A stretch of DNA of 64,000 bases from Xanthostigma xanthostigma (GCA_963575645.1 OY754469.1:25314001-25378000); one strand, 5' to 3'. Positions 1 through 14,623 are shown, counted from the stretch's first letter. A program made the numbers and translations. The notes: generated by a model from the letters alone, not told the origin.

Positions 1-1020
1 AGCAGTTTTTACATGTTTTACGACAATTAGGTGCAAATGAGTCCTTATAGGCAAAATTGCTTTATTTCATGAAGGTAAGTCTATTTACACTATAACATTC
101 AGGTTTGGATAATTCTCTCATAAGAAAATGCAAACTGCATATTAACTATTATTTTAACGCATACAAGCAGTTTTTACATGCTTTATAATAACTAGGGGCA
201 AATGAGTCCTTATAGGCAAAATTGCTTTATTTCATGAAGGTAAGTCTATTTACACTATAACATACAGGTTTGGATCATTCTCTCATAAGAAAATGCAAAC
301 TGCATATTAACCATTATTTTGACGCAGACAAGCAGTTTTTACATGCTTCACGACAATTGCGTGCAAATGAGTATTAATAGGCAGAATTGCTTTATTTCAC
401 AAAGGTAAGTCTATTTACACTATAACATTCAGGTTTGGATCATTCTCTCATAAGAAAATGCAAACTGCATATTAACCATTATTTTAACGCAGACAAGCAG
501 TTTTTACATGCTTCACGACAATTGCGTGCAAATGAGTCCTTATAGGCAAAATTGCTTTATATTACAGAGGTAAGTCTATTTACACTATAACATTCAGGTT
601 TGGATCATTCTCTCATAAGAAAATGCAAACTGCATATTAACCATTATTTTAACGCAGACAAGCAGTTTTTACATGCATTACGACAATTAGGTGCAAATGA
701 GTCCTTATAGGCAAAATTGCTTTATTTTACAAAGGTAAGTTTACTTACACTATAACATTCAGGTTTGGATCATTCTCTCATAAGAAAATGCAAACTGCAT
801 ATTAACCATTATTTTGACGCAGACAAGCAGTTTTTACATGCTTCACGACAATTGCGTGCAAATGAGTCCTAATAGGCAGAATTGCTTTATTTCACAAAGG
901 TAAGTCTATTTACACTATAACATTCAGGTTTGGATCATTCTCTCATAAGAAAATGCAAACTGCATATTAACCATTATTTTGACGCAGACAAGCAGTTTTT
1001 ACATGTTTTACGACAATTAG
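1..1020 (+). repeat. Left-array HOR, tail of a copy entering from outside the window
   Basis: This stretch precedes the first phase marker (gtgcaaataagtcc at 1021). From about 95 it carries the series ggataattc, aataactagggg, aacatacagg. The same series recurs at 23840-24765, 926 bp before the fourth marker, but is not present at the equivalent place before the markers at 8772 and 17182. It also resembles the start of module X at 32689. Confidence 0.8.
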
Positions 1021-4000
1021 GTGCAAATAAGTCCTTAAAGGCAAAATTGTTTTATTTCACAAAGGTAAGTCTACTTTCACTATAACATTCAGGTTTGGAT
1101 CATTCTCTCATTAGAAAATGCAAACTGCACATTTACTATCATTTTAACGCAGACAAGCAGTTTTTACATGCTTTACGACAATTAGGTGAAAATGAGTCCT
1201 TAGAGGCAAAATTGCTTTATTTTACAAAGGCAAGTCTATTTACACTATAACATTCAGGTTTGTATCATTCTCTCATAAGTAAATGCAAACTACACATTTA
1301 CTATCATTTTAACGCAGACAAGCAGTTTTTACATGCTTTACGACAATTAGGTGCAAATTAGTCCTTATAGGCAAAATTGCTTTATTTCATGAAGGTTAGT
1401 CTATTTACACTATAACATTCAGGTTTGGATCATTCTCTCATAAGAAAATGCAAACTGCTTCTTAACCATTATTTAAACGCAGACAAGCAGTTTTTACATG
1501 CTTTACGACAATTAGGTGCAAATGAGTCCTTATAAGCAAAATTGCTTTATTTTACAAAGGCAAGTCTATTTACACTATAACATTCAGGATTGGATCATAC
1601 TCTCATAAGAAAATGCAAACTGCACATTTACTATCATTTTAACGCAGACAAGCAGTTTTTACATGCTTTACGACAATAAGGTGCAAATTAGTCCTTATAG
1701 GCAAAATTGCTTTATTTCATGAAGGTAAGTCTACTTACACTATAACATTCAGGTTTGGATCATTCTCTCATAAGAAATTGCAAACTGCATATTAACCATT
1801 ATTTTAACGCATACAAGCAGTTTTTACATGCTTTATGACAATTAGGGCAAATGAGTCCTTATAGGCAAAATTGCTTTATTTCATGAGGGTAAGTCTATTT
1901 ACACTATAACATTCAGGTTTGGATCATTCTCTCATAAGAAAATGCAAACTGCATATTAACCATTATTTAAACGCATACAAGCAGTTTTTACATGCTTCAC
2001 GACAATTAGGTGAAAATGAGTCCTTATAGGCAAAATTGCATTATTTTACAAAGGCAAGTCTATTTACACTATAACATTCAGGTTTGGATCATTCTCTCAT
2101 AAGAAAATGCAAACTGCACATTTACTATCATTTTAACGCAGACAAGCAGTTTTTACATGCTTTACGACAATTGGGAGCAAATTAGTCCTTACAGGCAAAA
2201 TTGCTTTATTTCACAAAGGTAAGTTTACTTACACTATAACATTCAGGTTTGGATCATTCTCTCATAAGAAAATGAAAACTGCATATTAACTATTATTTTA
2301 ACGCATACAAGCAGTTTTTACATGCTTTATGACAATTAGGTGCAAATGAGTCCTTATAGGCAAAATTGCTTTATTTCATGAAGGTAAGTCTATTTACACT
2401 ACAACATTCAGGTTTGGATCATTCTCTCATAAGAAAATGCAAACTGCATATTAACCATTATTTTAACACAGACAAGCAGTTTTTACATGCATTACGACAA
2501 TTAGGTGCAAATAAGTCTTTAAAGGCAAAATTGTTTTATTTCACAAAGGTAAGTCTACTTTCACTATAACATTCAGGTTTGGATCATTCTCTCATTAGAA
2601 AATGCAAACTGCATATTTACTATCATTTTCACGCAGACAAGTAGTTTTTACATGCTTCACGACAATTAGGTGCAAATGAGTCCTTATAGGCAAAATCGCT
2701 TTATTTTACAAAGGCAAGTCTATTTACACTATAACATTCAGGTTTGGATCATTCTCTCATAAGAAAATGCAAACTGCACATTTACTATCATTTTAACGCA
2801 GACAAGCAGTTTTTACATGCTTTACGACAATTAGGTGCAAATTGTCCTTATAGGCAAAATTGCTTTATTTTACAAAGGCAAGTCTATTTACACTAAAACA
2901 TTCAGGTTTGGCTCATTCTATCATAAGAAAATGCAAACTGCATATTAACTATTATTTTAACGCATACAAGCAGTTTTTACATGCTTTATAATAAATAGGG
3001 GCAAATGAGTCCTTATAGGCAAAATTGCTTTATTTCATGAAGGTAAGTCTATTTACACTATAACATTCAGGTTTGGATCATTCTCTCATAAGAAAATGCA
3101 AACTGCTTCTTAACCATTATTTAAACGCAGACAAGCAGTTTTTACATGCTTTACGACAATTAGGTGCAAATGAGTCCTTATAGGCAAAAGTGCTTTATTT
3201 CATGAGGGTTAGTCTATTTACACTATTACATTCAGGTTTCGATCATTCTCTCATATGAAAATGCAAACTGCATATTTACTATCATTTTAACGCATACAAG
3301 CAGTTTTTACATGCTTTATAATAAATAGGGGCAAATGAGTCCTTATAGGCAAAATTTCTTTATTTCATGAAGGTAAGTCTACTTACACTATAACATTCAG
3401 GTTTGGATCATTCTCTCATAAGAAAATGCAAACTGCTTCTTAACCATTATTTAAACGCAGACAAGCAGTTTTTACATGCTTTACGACAATTAGGTGCAAA
3501 TGAGTCCTTATAAGCAAAATTCCTTTATTTCATGAGGGTAAGTCTATTTACACTATTACATTCTGGTTTCGATCATTCTCTCATAAGAAAATGCAAACTG
3601 CATATTTACTATCATTTTCACGCAGACAAGCAGTTTTTACATGTTTTACGACAATTAGGTGCAAATGAGTCCTTATAGGCAAAATTGCTTTATTTCATGA
3701 AGGTAAGTCTATTTACACTATAACATTCAGGTTTGGTTCATTCTCTCATAAGAAAATGCAAACTGCATATTAACCATTATTTTAACGCAGACAAGCAGTT
3801 TTTACATGCATTACGACAATTAGGTGCAAACTGTCCTTATAGGCAAAATTGCTTTATTTTACAAAGGCAAGTCTATTTACACTAAAACATTCAGGTTTGG
3901 ATCATTCTATCATAAGAAAATGCAAACTGCATATTAACTATTATTTTAACGCATACATGCAGTTTTTACATGCTTTATAATAAATAGGGGCAAATGAGTC

Positions 4001-7000
4001 CTTATAGGCAAAATTGCTTTATTTCATGAAGGTAAGTCTATTTACACTATAACATTCAGGTTTGGATCATTCTCTCATAAGAAAATGCAAACTGCTTCTT
4101 AACCATTATTTAAACGCAGACAAGCAGTTTTTACATGCTTTACGACAATTAGGTGCAAATGAGTCCTTATAAGCAAAATTCCTTTATTTCATGAGGGTAA
4201 GTCTATTTACACTATTACATTCTGGTTTCGATCATTCTCTCATAAGAAAATGCAAACTGCATATTAACCATTATTTTAACGCAGACAAGCAGTTTTTACA
4301 TGCATTACGACAATTAGGTGCAAATTGTCCTTATAGGCAAAATTGCTTTATTTTACAAAGGCAAGTCTATTTACACTAAAACATTCAGGTTTGGATCATT
4401 CTATCATAAGAAAATGCAAACTGCATATTAACTATTATTTTAACGCATACAAGCAGTTTTTACATGCTTTATAATAAATAGGGGCAAATGAGTCCTTATA
4501 GGCAAAATTGCTTTATTTCATGAAGGTAAGTCTATTTACACTATAACATTCAGGTTTGGATCATTCTCTCATAAGAAAATGCAAACTGCTTCTTAACCAT
4601 TATTTAAACGCAGACAAGCAGTTTTTACATGCTTTACGACAATTAGGTGCAAATGAGTCCTTATAAGCAAAATTCCTTTATTTCATGAGGGTAAGTCTAT
4701 TTACACTATTACATTCTGGTTTCGATCATTCTCTCATAAGAAAATGAAAACTGCATATTTACTATCATTTTCACGCAGACAAGCAGTTTTTACATGTTTT
4801 ACGACAATTAGGTGCAAATGAGTCCTTATAGGCAAAATTGATTTATTTCATGAAGGTAAGTCTATTTACACTATAACATACAGGTTTGGATCATTCTCTC
4901 ATAAGAAAATGCAAACTGCATATTAACCATTATTTTGACGCAGACAAGCAGTTTTTACATGCTTCACGACAATTGCGTGCAAATGAGTCCTAATAGGCAG
5001 AATTGCTTTATTTCACAAAGGTAAGTCTATTTACACTATAACATTCAGGTTTGGATCATTCTCTCATAAGAAAATGCAAACTGCATATTAACCATTATTT
5101 TAACGCAGACAAGCAGTTTTTACATGCTTCACGACAATTGCGTGCAAATGAGTCCTTATAGGCAAAATTGCTTTATATTACAGAGGTAAGTCTATTTACA
5201 CTATAACATTCAGGTTTGGATCATTCTCTCATAAGAAAATGCAAACTGCATATTAATCATTATTTTAACGCAGACAAGCAGTTTTTACATGCATTACGAC
5301 AATTAGGTGCAAATGAGTCCTTATAGGCAAAATTGCTTTATTTTACAAAGGTAAGTTTACTTACACTATAACATTCAGGTTTGGATCATTCTCTCATAAG
5401 AAAATGCAAACTGCATATTAACCATTATTTTGACGCAGACAAGCAGTTTTTACATGCTTCACGACAATTGCGTGCAAATGAGTCCTAATAGGCAGAATTG
5501 CTTTATTTCACAAAGGTAAGTCTATTTACACTATAACATTCAGGTTTGGATCATTCTCTCATAAGAAAATGCAAACTGCATATTAACCATTATTTTGACG
5601 CAGACAAGCAGTTTTAACATGCTTTACGACAATTAGGTGCAAATTAGTCCTTATAGGCAAAATTGCTTTATTTCATGAAGGTTAGTCTATTTACACTATA
5701 ACATTCAGGTTTGGATCATTCTCTCATAAGAAAATGCAAACTGCTTCTTAACCTTTATTTTAACGCATACAAGCAGTTTTTACATGCTTTATGACAATTA
5801 GGGCAAATGAGTCCTTATAGGCAAAATTGCTTTATTTCATGAGGGTAAGTCTATTTACACTATAACATTCAGGTTTGGATCATTCTCTCATAAGAAAATG
5901 CAAACTGCATATTTACTATCATTTTCACGCAGACAAGCAGTTTTTACATGTTTTACGACAATTGCCTTTAAATAAGCCCTATAGGCAAAATTGCTTTATT
6001 TTACAAAGGTAAGTCTATTTACACTATAACATTCAGGTTTGGATCATTCTCTCATAAGAAAATGCAAACTGCATATTAACCATTATTTAAACGCATACAA
6101 GCAGTTTTTACATGCTTCACGACAATTAGGTGAAAATGAGTCCTTATAGGCAAAATTGCTTTATTTTACAAAGGCAAGTCTATTTACACTATAACATTCA
6201 GGTTTGGATCATTCTCTCATAAGAAAATGCAAACTGCATATTAACCATTATTTTAACGCATACAAGCAGTTTTTACATGCTTTACGACAATTAGGTGCAA
6301 ATTAGTCCTTATAGGCAAAATTGCTTTATTTCATGAAGGTAAGTCTATTTACACTATAACATTCAGGTTTGGATCATTTTCTCGTAAGAAAATGCAAACT
6401 GCGTATTAACCATTATTTTAACGCAGACAAGCAGTTTTTACATGCTTTACGACAATTAGGTGCAAATTAGTCCTTATAGGCAAAATTGCTTTATTTCATG
6501 AAGGTTAGTCTATTTACACTATAATATTCAGGTTTGGATCATTCTCTCATAAGAAAATGCAAACTGCATGTTAACCATTATTTTAACGCCGACAAGCAGT
6601 TTTTGCATGCCTTACGACAATTAGGTGCAAATTAGTCCTTATAGGCAAAATTGCTTTTTATCATGAAGGTAAGTCTACTTACACTATAATAACATTCAGG
6701 TTTGGATAATTCTCTCATAAGAAAATGCAAACTGCATATTAACTAATATTTTAACGCATACAAGCAGTTTTTACATGCTTTATAATAAATAGGGGCAAAT
6801 GAGTCCTTATAGGCAAAATTGCTTTATTTCATGAAGGTAAGTCTATTTACACTATAACATTCAGGTTTGGATCATTCTCTCATAAGAAAATGCAAACTGC
6901 TTCTTAACCATTATTTAAACGCAGACAAGCAGTTTTTACATGCTTTACGACAATTAGGTGCAAATGAGTCCTTATAAGCAAAATTCCTTTATTTCATGAG

Positions 7001-8771
7001 GGTAAGTCTATTTACACTATTACATTCTGGTTTCGATCATTCTCTCATAAGAAAATGCAAACTGCATATTTACTATCATTTTTACGCAGACAAGCAGTTT
7101 TTACATGTTTTACGACAATTAGGTGCAAATGAGTCCTTATAGGCAAAATTGCTTTATTTCATGAAGGTAAGTCTATTTACACTATAACATTCAGGTTTGG
7201 ATCATTCTCTCATAAGAAAATGCAAACTGCATATTAACCATTATTTTAACGCAGACAAGCAGTTTTTACATGCATTACGACAATTAGGTGCAAATTGTCC
7301 TTATAGGCAAAATTGCTTTATTTTACAAAGGCAAGTCTATTTACACTAAAACATTCAGGTTTGGATCATTCTATCAACAGAAAATGCTAACTGCATATTA
7401 ACTATTATTTTAACGCATACAAGCAGTTTTTACATGCTTTATAATAAATAGGGGCAAATGAGTCCTTATAGGCAAAATTGCTTTATTTCATGAAGGTAAG
7501 TCTATTTACACTATAACATTCAGGTTTGGATCATTCTCTCATAAGAAAATGCAAACTGCTTCTTAACCATTATTTAAACGCAGACAAGCAGTTTTTACAT
7601 GCTTTACGACAATTAGGTGCAAATGAGTCCTTATAAGCAAAATTCCTTTATTTCATGAGGGTAAGTCTATTTACACTATTACATTCTGGTTTCGATCATT
7701 CTCTCATAAGAAAATGCAAACTGCATATTTACTATCATTTTCACGCAGACAAGCAGTTTTTACATGTTTTACGACAATTAGGTGCAAATGAGTCCTTATA
7801 GGCAAAATTGCTTTATTTCATAAAGGTAAGTTTACTTACACTATAACATTCAGGTTTGGATCATTCTCTCATAAGAAAATGAAAACTGCATATTAACTAT
7901 TATTTTAACGCATACAAGCAGTTTTTACATGCTTTATGACAATTAGGTGCAAATGAGTCCTTATAGGCAAAATTGCTTTATTTCATGAAGGTAAGTCTAT
8001 TTACACTACAACATTCAGGTTTGGATCATTCTCTCATAAGAAAATGCAAACTGCATATTAACCATTATTTAAACGCATACAAGCAGTTTTTACATGCTTC
8101 ACGACAATTAGGTGAAAATGAGTCCTTATAGGCAAAATTGCATTATTTTACAAAGGCAAGTCTATTTACACTATAACATTCAGGTTTGGATCATTCTCTC
8201 ATAAGAAAATGCAAACTGCACATTTACTATCATTTTAACGCAGACAAGCAGTTTTTACATGCTTTACGACAATTGGGAGCAAATTAGTCATTACAGGCAA
8301 AATTGCTTTATTTCACAAAGGTAAGTTTACTTACACTATAACATTCAGGTTTGGATCATTCTCTCATAAGAAAATGCAAACTGCATATTAACCATTATTT
8401 TAACGCAGACAAGCAGTTTTTACATGCATTACGACAATTAGGTGCAAATGAGTCCTTATAGGCAAAATTGCTTTATTTTACAAAGGTAAGTTTACTTACA
8501 CTATAACATTCAGGTTTGGATCATTCTCTCATAAGAAAATGCAAACTGCATATTAACCATTATTTTGACGCAGACAAGCAGTTTTTACATGCTTCACGAC
8601 AATTGCGTGCAAATGAGTCCTAATAGGCAGAATTGCTTTATTTCACAAAGGTAAGTCTATTTACACTATAACATTCAGGTTTGGATCATTCTCTCATAAG
8701 AAAATGCAAACTGCATATTAACCATTATTTTGACGCAGACAAGCAGTTTTTACATGTTTTACGACAATTAG
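1021..8771 (+). repeat. Left-array HOR copy 1 (7751 bp, about 47 monomers)
   Basis: Bounded by successive occurrences of the variant monomer gtgcaaataagtccttaaag; the phase is arbitrary. A second marker, the duplicated triplet in actataataacattc, lies at about 6683 and recurs at 15093, 8410 bp later. Relative to copy 2 it lacks the 7-monomer duplication found at 9712-12019 and the 3-monomer duplication near 13638-14623, but keeps about six monomers around 3.8-4.9 kb that copy 2 has lost. Confidence 0.85.
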
Positions 8772-9711
8772 GTGCAAATAAGTCCTTAAAGGCAAAATTG
8801 TTTTATTTCACAAAGGTAAGTCTACTTTCACTATAACATTCAGGTTTGGATCATTCTCTCATTAGAAAATGCAAACTGCACATTTACTATCATTTTAACG
8901 CAGACAAGCAGTTTTTACATGCTTTACGACAATTAGGTGAAAATGAGTCCTTAGAGGCAAAATTGCTTTATTTTACAAAGGCAAGTCTATTTACACTATA
9001 ACATTCAGGTTTGTATCATTCTCTCATAAGTAAATGCAAACTACACATTTACTATCATTTTAACGCAGACAAGCAGTTTTTACATGCTTTACGACAATTA
9101 GGTGCAAATTAGTCCTTATAGGCAAAATTGCTTTATTTCATGAAGGTTAGTCTATTTACACTATAACATTCAGGTTTGGATCATTCTCTCATAAGAAAAT
9201 GCAAACTGCTTCTTAACCATTATTTAAACGCAGACAAGCAGTTTTTACATGCTTTACGACAATTAGGTGCAAATGAGTCCTTATAAGCAAAATTGCTTTA
9301 TTTTACAAAGGCAAGTCTATTTACACTATAACATTCAGGATTGGATCATACTCTCATAAGAAAATGCAAACTGCACATTTACTATCATTTTAACGCAGAC
9401 AAGCAGTTTTTACATGCTTTACGACAATAAGGTGCAAATTAGTCCTTATAGGCAAAATTGCTTTATTTCATGAAGGTAAGTCTACTTACACTATAACATT
9501 CAGGTTTGGATCATTCTCTCATAAGAAATTGCAAACTGCATATTAACCATTATTTTAACGCATACAAGCAGTTTTTACATGCTTTATGACAATTAGGGCA
9601 AATGAGTCCTTATAGGCAAAATTGCTTTATTTCATGAGGGTAAGTCTATTTACACTATAACATTCAGGTTTGGATCATTCTCTCATAAGAAAATGCAAAC
9701 TGCATATTAAC

Positions 9712-12019
9712 CATTATTTAAACGCATACAAGCAGTTTTTACATGCTTCACGACAATTAGGTGAAAATGAGTCCTTATAGGCAAAATTGCATTATTTTAC
9801 AAAGGCAAGTCTATTTACACTATAACATTCAGGTTTGGATCATTCTCTCATAAGAAAATGCAAACTGCACATTTACTATCATTTTAACGCAGACAAGCAG
9901 TTTTTACATGCTTTACGACAATTGGGAGCAAATTAGTCCTTACAGGCAAAATTGCTTTATTTCACAAAGGTAAGTTTACTTACACTATAACATTCAGGTT
10001 TGGATCATTCTCTCATAAGAAAATGAAAACTGCATATTAACTATTATTTTAACGCATACAAGCAGTTTTTACATGCTTTATGACAATTAGGTGCAAATGA
10101 GTCCTTATAGGCAAAATTGCTTTATTTCATGAAGGTAAGTCTATTTACACTACAACATTCAGGTTTGGATCATTCTCTCATAAGAAAATGCAAACTGCAT
10201 ATTAACCATTATTTTAACACAGACAAGCAGTTTTTACATGCATTACGACAATTAGGTGCAAATAAGTCTTTAAAGGCAAAATTGTTTTATTTCACAAAGG
10301 TAAGTCTACTTTCACTATAACATTCAGGTTTGGATCATTCTCTCATTAGAAAATGCAAACTGCATATTTACTATCATTTTCACGCAGACAAGTAGTTTTT
10401 ACATGCTTCACGACAATTAGGTGCAAATGAGTCCTTATAGGCAAAATCGCTTTATTTTACAAAGGCAAGTCTATTTACACTATAACATTCAGGTTTGGAT
10501 CATTCTCTCATAAGAAAATGCAAACTGCACATTTACTATCATTTTAACGCAGACAAGCAGTTTTTACATGCTTTACGACAATTAGGTGCAAATTGTCCTT
10601 ATAGGCAAAATTGCTTTATTTTACAAAGGCAAGTCTATTTACACTAAAACATTCAGGTTTGGCTCATTCTATCATAAGAAAATGCAAACTGCATATTAAC
10701 TATTATTTTAACGCATACAAGCAGTTTTTACATGCTTTATAATAAATAGGGGCAAATGAGTCCTTATAGGCAAAATTGCTTTATTTCATGAAGGTAAGTC
10801 TATTTACACTATAACATTCAGGTTTGGATCATTCTCTCATAAGAAAATGCAAACTGCTTCTTAACCATTATTTAAACGCATACAAGCAGTTTTTACATGC
10901 TTCACGACAATTAGGTGAAAATGAGTCCTTATAGGCAAAATTGCATTATTTTACAAAGGCAAGTCTATTTACACTATAACATTCAGGTTTGGATCATTCT
11001 CTCATAAGAAAATGCAAACTGCACATTTACTATCATTTTAACGCAGACAAGCAGTTTTTACATGCTTTACGACAATTGGGAGCAAATTAGTCCTTACAGG
11101 CAAAATTGCTTTATTTCACAAAGGTAAGTTTACTTACACTATAACATTCAGGTTTGGATCATTCTCTCATAAGAAAATGAAAACTGCATATTAACTATTA
11201 TTTTAACGCATACAAGCAGTTTTTACATGCTTTATGACAATTAGGTGCAAATGAGTCCTTATAGGCAAAATTGCTTTATTTCATGAAGGTAAGTCTATTT
11301 ACACTACAACATTCAGGTTTGGATCATTCTCTCATAAGAAAATGCAAACTGCATATTAACCATTATTTTAACACAGACAAGCAGTTTTTACATGCATTAC
11401 GACAATTAGGTGCAAATAAGTCTTTAAAGGCAAAATTGTTTTATTTCACAAAGGTAAGTCTACTTTCACTATAACATTCAGGTTTGGATCATTCTCTCAT
11501 TAGAAAATGCAAACTGCATATTTACTATCATTTTCACGCAGACAAGTAGTTTTTACATGCTTCACGACAATTAGGTGCAAATGAGTCCTTATAGGCAAAA
11601 TCGCTTTATTTTACAAAGGCAAGTCTATTTACACTATAACATTCAGGTTTGGATCATTCTCTCATAAGAAAATGCAAACTGCACATTTACTATCATTTTA
11701 ACGCAGACAAGCAGTTTTTACATGCTTTACGACAATTAGGTGCAAATTGTCCTTATAGGCAAAATTGCTTTATTTTACAAAGGCAAGTCTATTTACACTA
11801 AAACATTCAGGTTTGGCTCATTCTATCATAAGAAAATGCAAACTGCATATTAACTATTATTTTAACGCATACAAGCAGTTTTTACATGCTTTATAATAAA
11901 TAGGGGCAAATGAGTCCTTATAGGCAAAATTGCTTTATTTCATGAAGGTAAGTCTATTTACACTATAACATTCAGGTTTGGATCATTCTCTCATAAGAAA
12001 ATGCAAACTGCTTCTTAAC
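9712..12019 (+). repeat. Seven-monomer tandem duplication within HOR copy 2
   Basis: Two successive units of 1154 bp (7 x 165 minus 1), about 9712-10865 and 10866-12019. Each contains the same run of variants: gcattattttac, aattgggagc, gaaaactgc, acactacaac, aaataagtctttaaagg and gtagttttt. The joint is a hybrid monomer near 10855-10880 in which cttcttaacc is followed by the partner variant aaacgcatacaag. This is what unequal exchange between two similar monomers would leave. Copies 1 and 3 have one unit each. Ends are uncertain by the length of shared sequence. Confidence 0.85.
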
Positions 12020-13637
12020 CATTATTTAAACGCAGACAAGCAGTTTTTACATGCTTTACGACAATTAGGTGCAAATGAGTCCTTATAAGCAAAATTCCTT
12101 TATTTCATGAGGGTAAGTCTATTTACACTATTACATTCTGGTTTCGATCATTCTCTCATAAGAAAATGCAAACTGCATATTTACTATCATTTTCACGCAG
12201 ACAAGCAGTTTTTACATGTTTTACGACAATTAGGTGCAAATGAGTCCTTATAGGCAAAATTGCTTTATTTCATGAAGGTAAGTCTATTTACACTATAACA
12301 TTCAGGTTTGGTTCATTCTCTCATAAGAAAATGCAAACTGCATATTAACCATTATTTTAACGCAGACAAGCAGTTTTTACATGCTTTATAATAAATAGGG
12401 GCAAATGAGTCCTTATAGGCAAAATTGCTTTATTTCATGAAGGTAAGTCTATTTACACTATAACATTCAGGTTTGGATCATTCTCTCATAAGAAAATGCA
12501 AACTGCTTCTTAACCATTATTTAAACGCAGACAAGCAGTTTTTACATGCTTTACGACAATTAGGTGCAAATGAGTCCTTATAAGCAAAATTCCTTTATTT
12601 CATGAGGGTAAGTCTATTTACACTATTACATTCTGGTTTCGATCATTCTCTCATAAGAAAATGAAAACTGCATATTTACTATCATTTTCACGCAGACAAG
12701 CAGTTTTTACATGTTTTACGACAATTAGGTGCAAATGAGTCCTTATAGGCAAAATTGATTTATTTCATGAAGGTAAGTCTATTTACACTATAACATACAG
12801 GTTTGGATCATTCTCTCATAAGAAAATGCAAACTGCATATTAACCATTATTTTGACGCAGACAAGCAGTTTTTACATGCTTCACGACAATTGCGTGCAAA
12901 TGAGTCCTAATAGGCAGAATTGCTTTATTTCACAAAGGTAAGTCTATTTACACTATAACATTCAGGTTTGGATCATTCTCTCATAAGAAAATGCAAACTG
13001 CATATTAACCATTATTTTAACGCAGACAAGCAGTTTTTACATGCTTCACGACAATTGCGTGCAAATGAGTCCTTATAGGCAAAATTGCTTTATATTACAG
13101 AGGTAAGTCTATTTACACTATAACATTCAGGTTTGGATCATTCTCTCATAAGAAAATGCAAACTGCATATTAATCATTATTTTAACGCAGACAAGCAGTT
13201 TTTACATGCATTACGACAATTAGGTGCAAATGAGTCCTTATAGGCAAAATTGCTTTATTTTACAAAGGTAAGTTTACTTACACTATAACATTCAGGTTTG
13301 GATCATTCTCTCATAAGAAAATGCAAACTGCATATTAACCATTATTTTGACGCAGACAAGCAGTTTTTACATGCTTCACGACAATTGCGTGCAAATGAGT
13401 CCTAATAGGCAGAATTGCTTTATTTCACAAAGGTAAGTCTATTTACACTATAACATTCAGGTTTGGATCATTCTCTCATAAGAAAATGCAAACTGCATAT
13501 TAACCATTATTTTGACGCAGACAAGCAGTTTTAACATGTTTTACGACAATTAGGTGCAAATTAGTCCTTATAGGCAAAATTGCTTTATTTCATGAAGGTT
13601 AGTCTATTTACACTATAACATTCAGGTTTGGATCATT

Positions 13638-14623
13638 CTCTCATAAGAAAATGCAAACTGCTTCTTAACCTTTATTTTAACGCATACAAGCAGTTTTTAC
13701 ATGCTTTATGACAATTAGGGCAAATGAGTCCTTATAGGCAAAATTGCTTTATTTCATGAGGGTAAGTCTATTTACACTATAACATTCAGGTTTGGATCAT
13801 TCTCTCATAAGAAAATGCAAACTGCATATTTACTATCATTTTCACGCAGACAAGCAGTTTTTACATGTTTTACGACAATTGCGTGCAAATAAGCCCTATA
13901 GGCAAAATTGCTTTATTTTACAAAGGTAAGTCTATTTACACTATAACATTCAGGTTTGGATCATTCTCTCATAAGAAAATGCAAACTGCATATTAACCAT
14001 TATTTAAACGCATACAAGCAGTTTTTACATGCTTCACGACAATTAGGTGAAAATGAGTCCTTATAGGCAAAATTGCTTTATTTTACAAAGGCAAGTCTAT
14101 TTACACTATAACATTCAGGTTTGGATCATTCTCTCATAAGAAATTGCAAACTGCATATTAACCATTATTTTAACGCATACAAGCAGTTTTTACATGCTTT
14201 ATGACAATTAGGGCAAATGAGTCCTTATAGGCAAAATTGCTTTATTTCATGAGGGTAAGTCTATTTACACTATAACATTCAGGTTTGGATCATTCTCTCA
14301 TAAGAAAATGCAAACTGCATATTTACTATCATTTTCACGCAGACAAGCAGTTTTTACATGTTTTACGACAATTGCGTGCAAATAAGCCCTATAGGCAAAA
14401 TTGCTTTATTTTACAAAGGTAAGTCTATTTACACTATAACATTCAGGTTTGGATCATTCTCTCATAAGAAAATGCAAACTGCATATTAACCATTATTTAA
14501 ACGCATACAAGCAGTTTTTACATGCTTCACGACAATTAGGTGAAAATGAGTCCTTATAGGCAAAATTGCTTTATTTTACAAAGGCAAGTCTATTTACACT
14601 ATAACATTCAGGTTTGGATCATT
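13638..14623 (+). repeat. Three-monomer tandem duplication within HOR copy 2
   Basis: The variant acaattagggcaaatg occurs at 13711 and again at 14204, 493 bp apart, each followed by the shortened variant aataagccctatagg and then by the aaacgcatacaag monomer. The same duplicated arrangement is present in HOR copy 3 (about 21.6 and 22.1 kb) but not in copy 1. So it arose before copies 2 and 3 separated, or was spread between them. Exact ends are approximate. Confidence 0.75.

Noticed and set aside
623-640. Octamer-like (atgcaaac) or CENP-B-box-like protein site in each monomer
   Set aside because: The octamer match is imperfect and I see no CENP-B box pattern (ttcg followed by cggg) in the common monomer. 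Binding cannot be argued from this.
2366-2569. Short plus-strand reading frame of 67 codons, repeated at 10117, 11271, 18527 and 25946
   Set aside because: It lies wholly in satellite monomers, runs through a whole monomer in a fixed frame because 165 is divisible by three, and shows no coding signature. Its repetition simply follows the HOR period.
2980-3010. AATAAA in left-family monomers (ataataaatagggg) as poly(A) signals
   Set aside because: It is a chance hexamer in 68% AT satellite, with no transcript or gene upstream.
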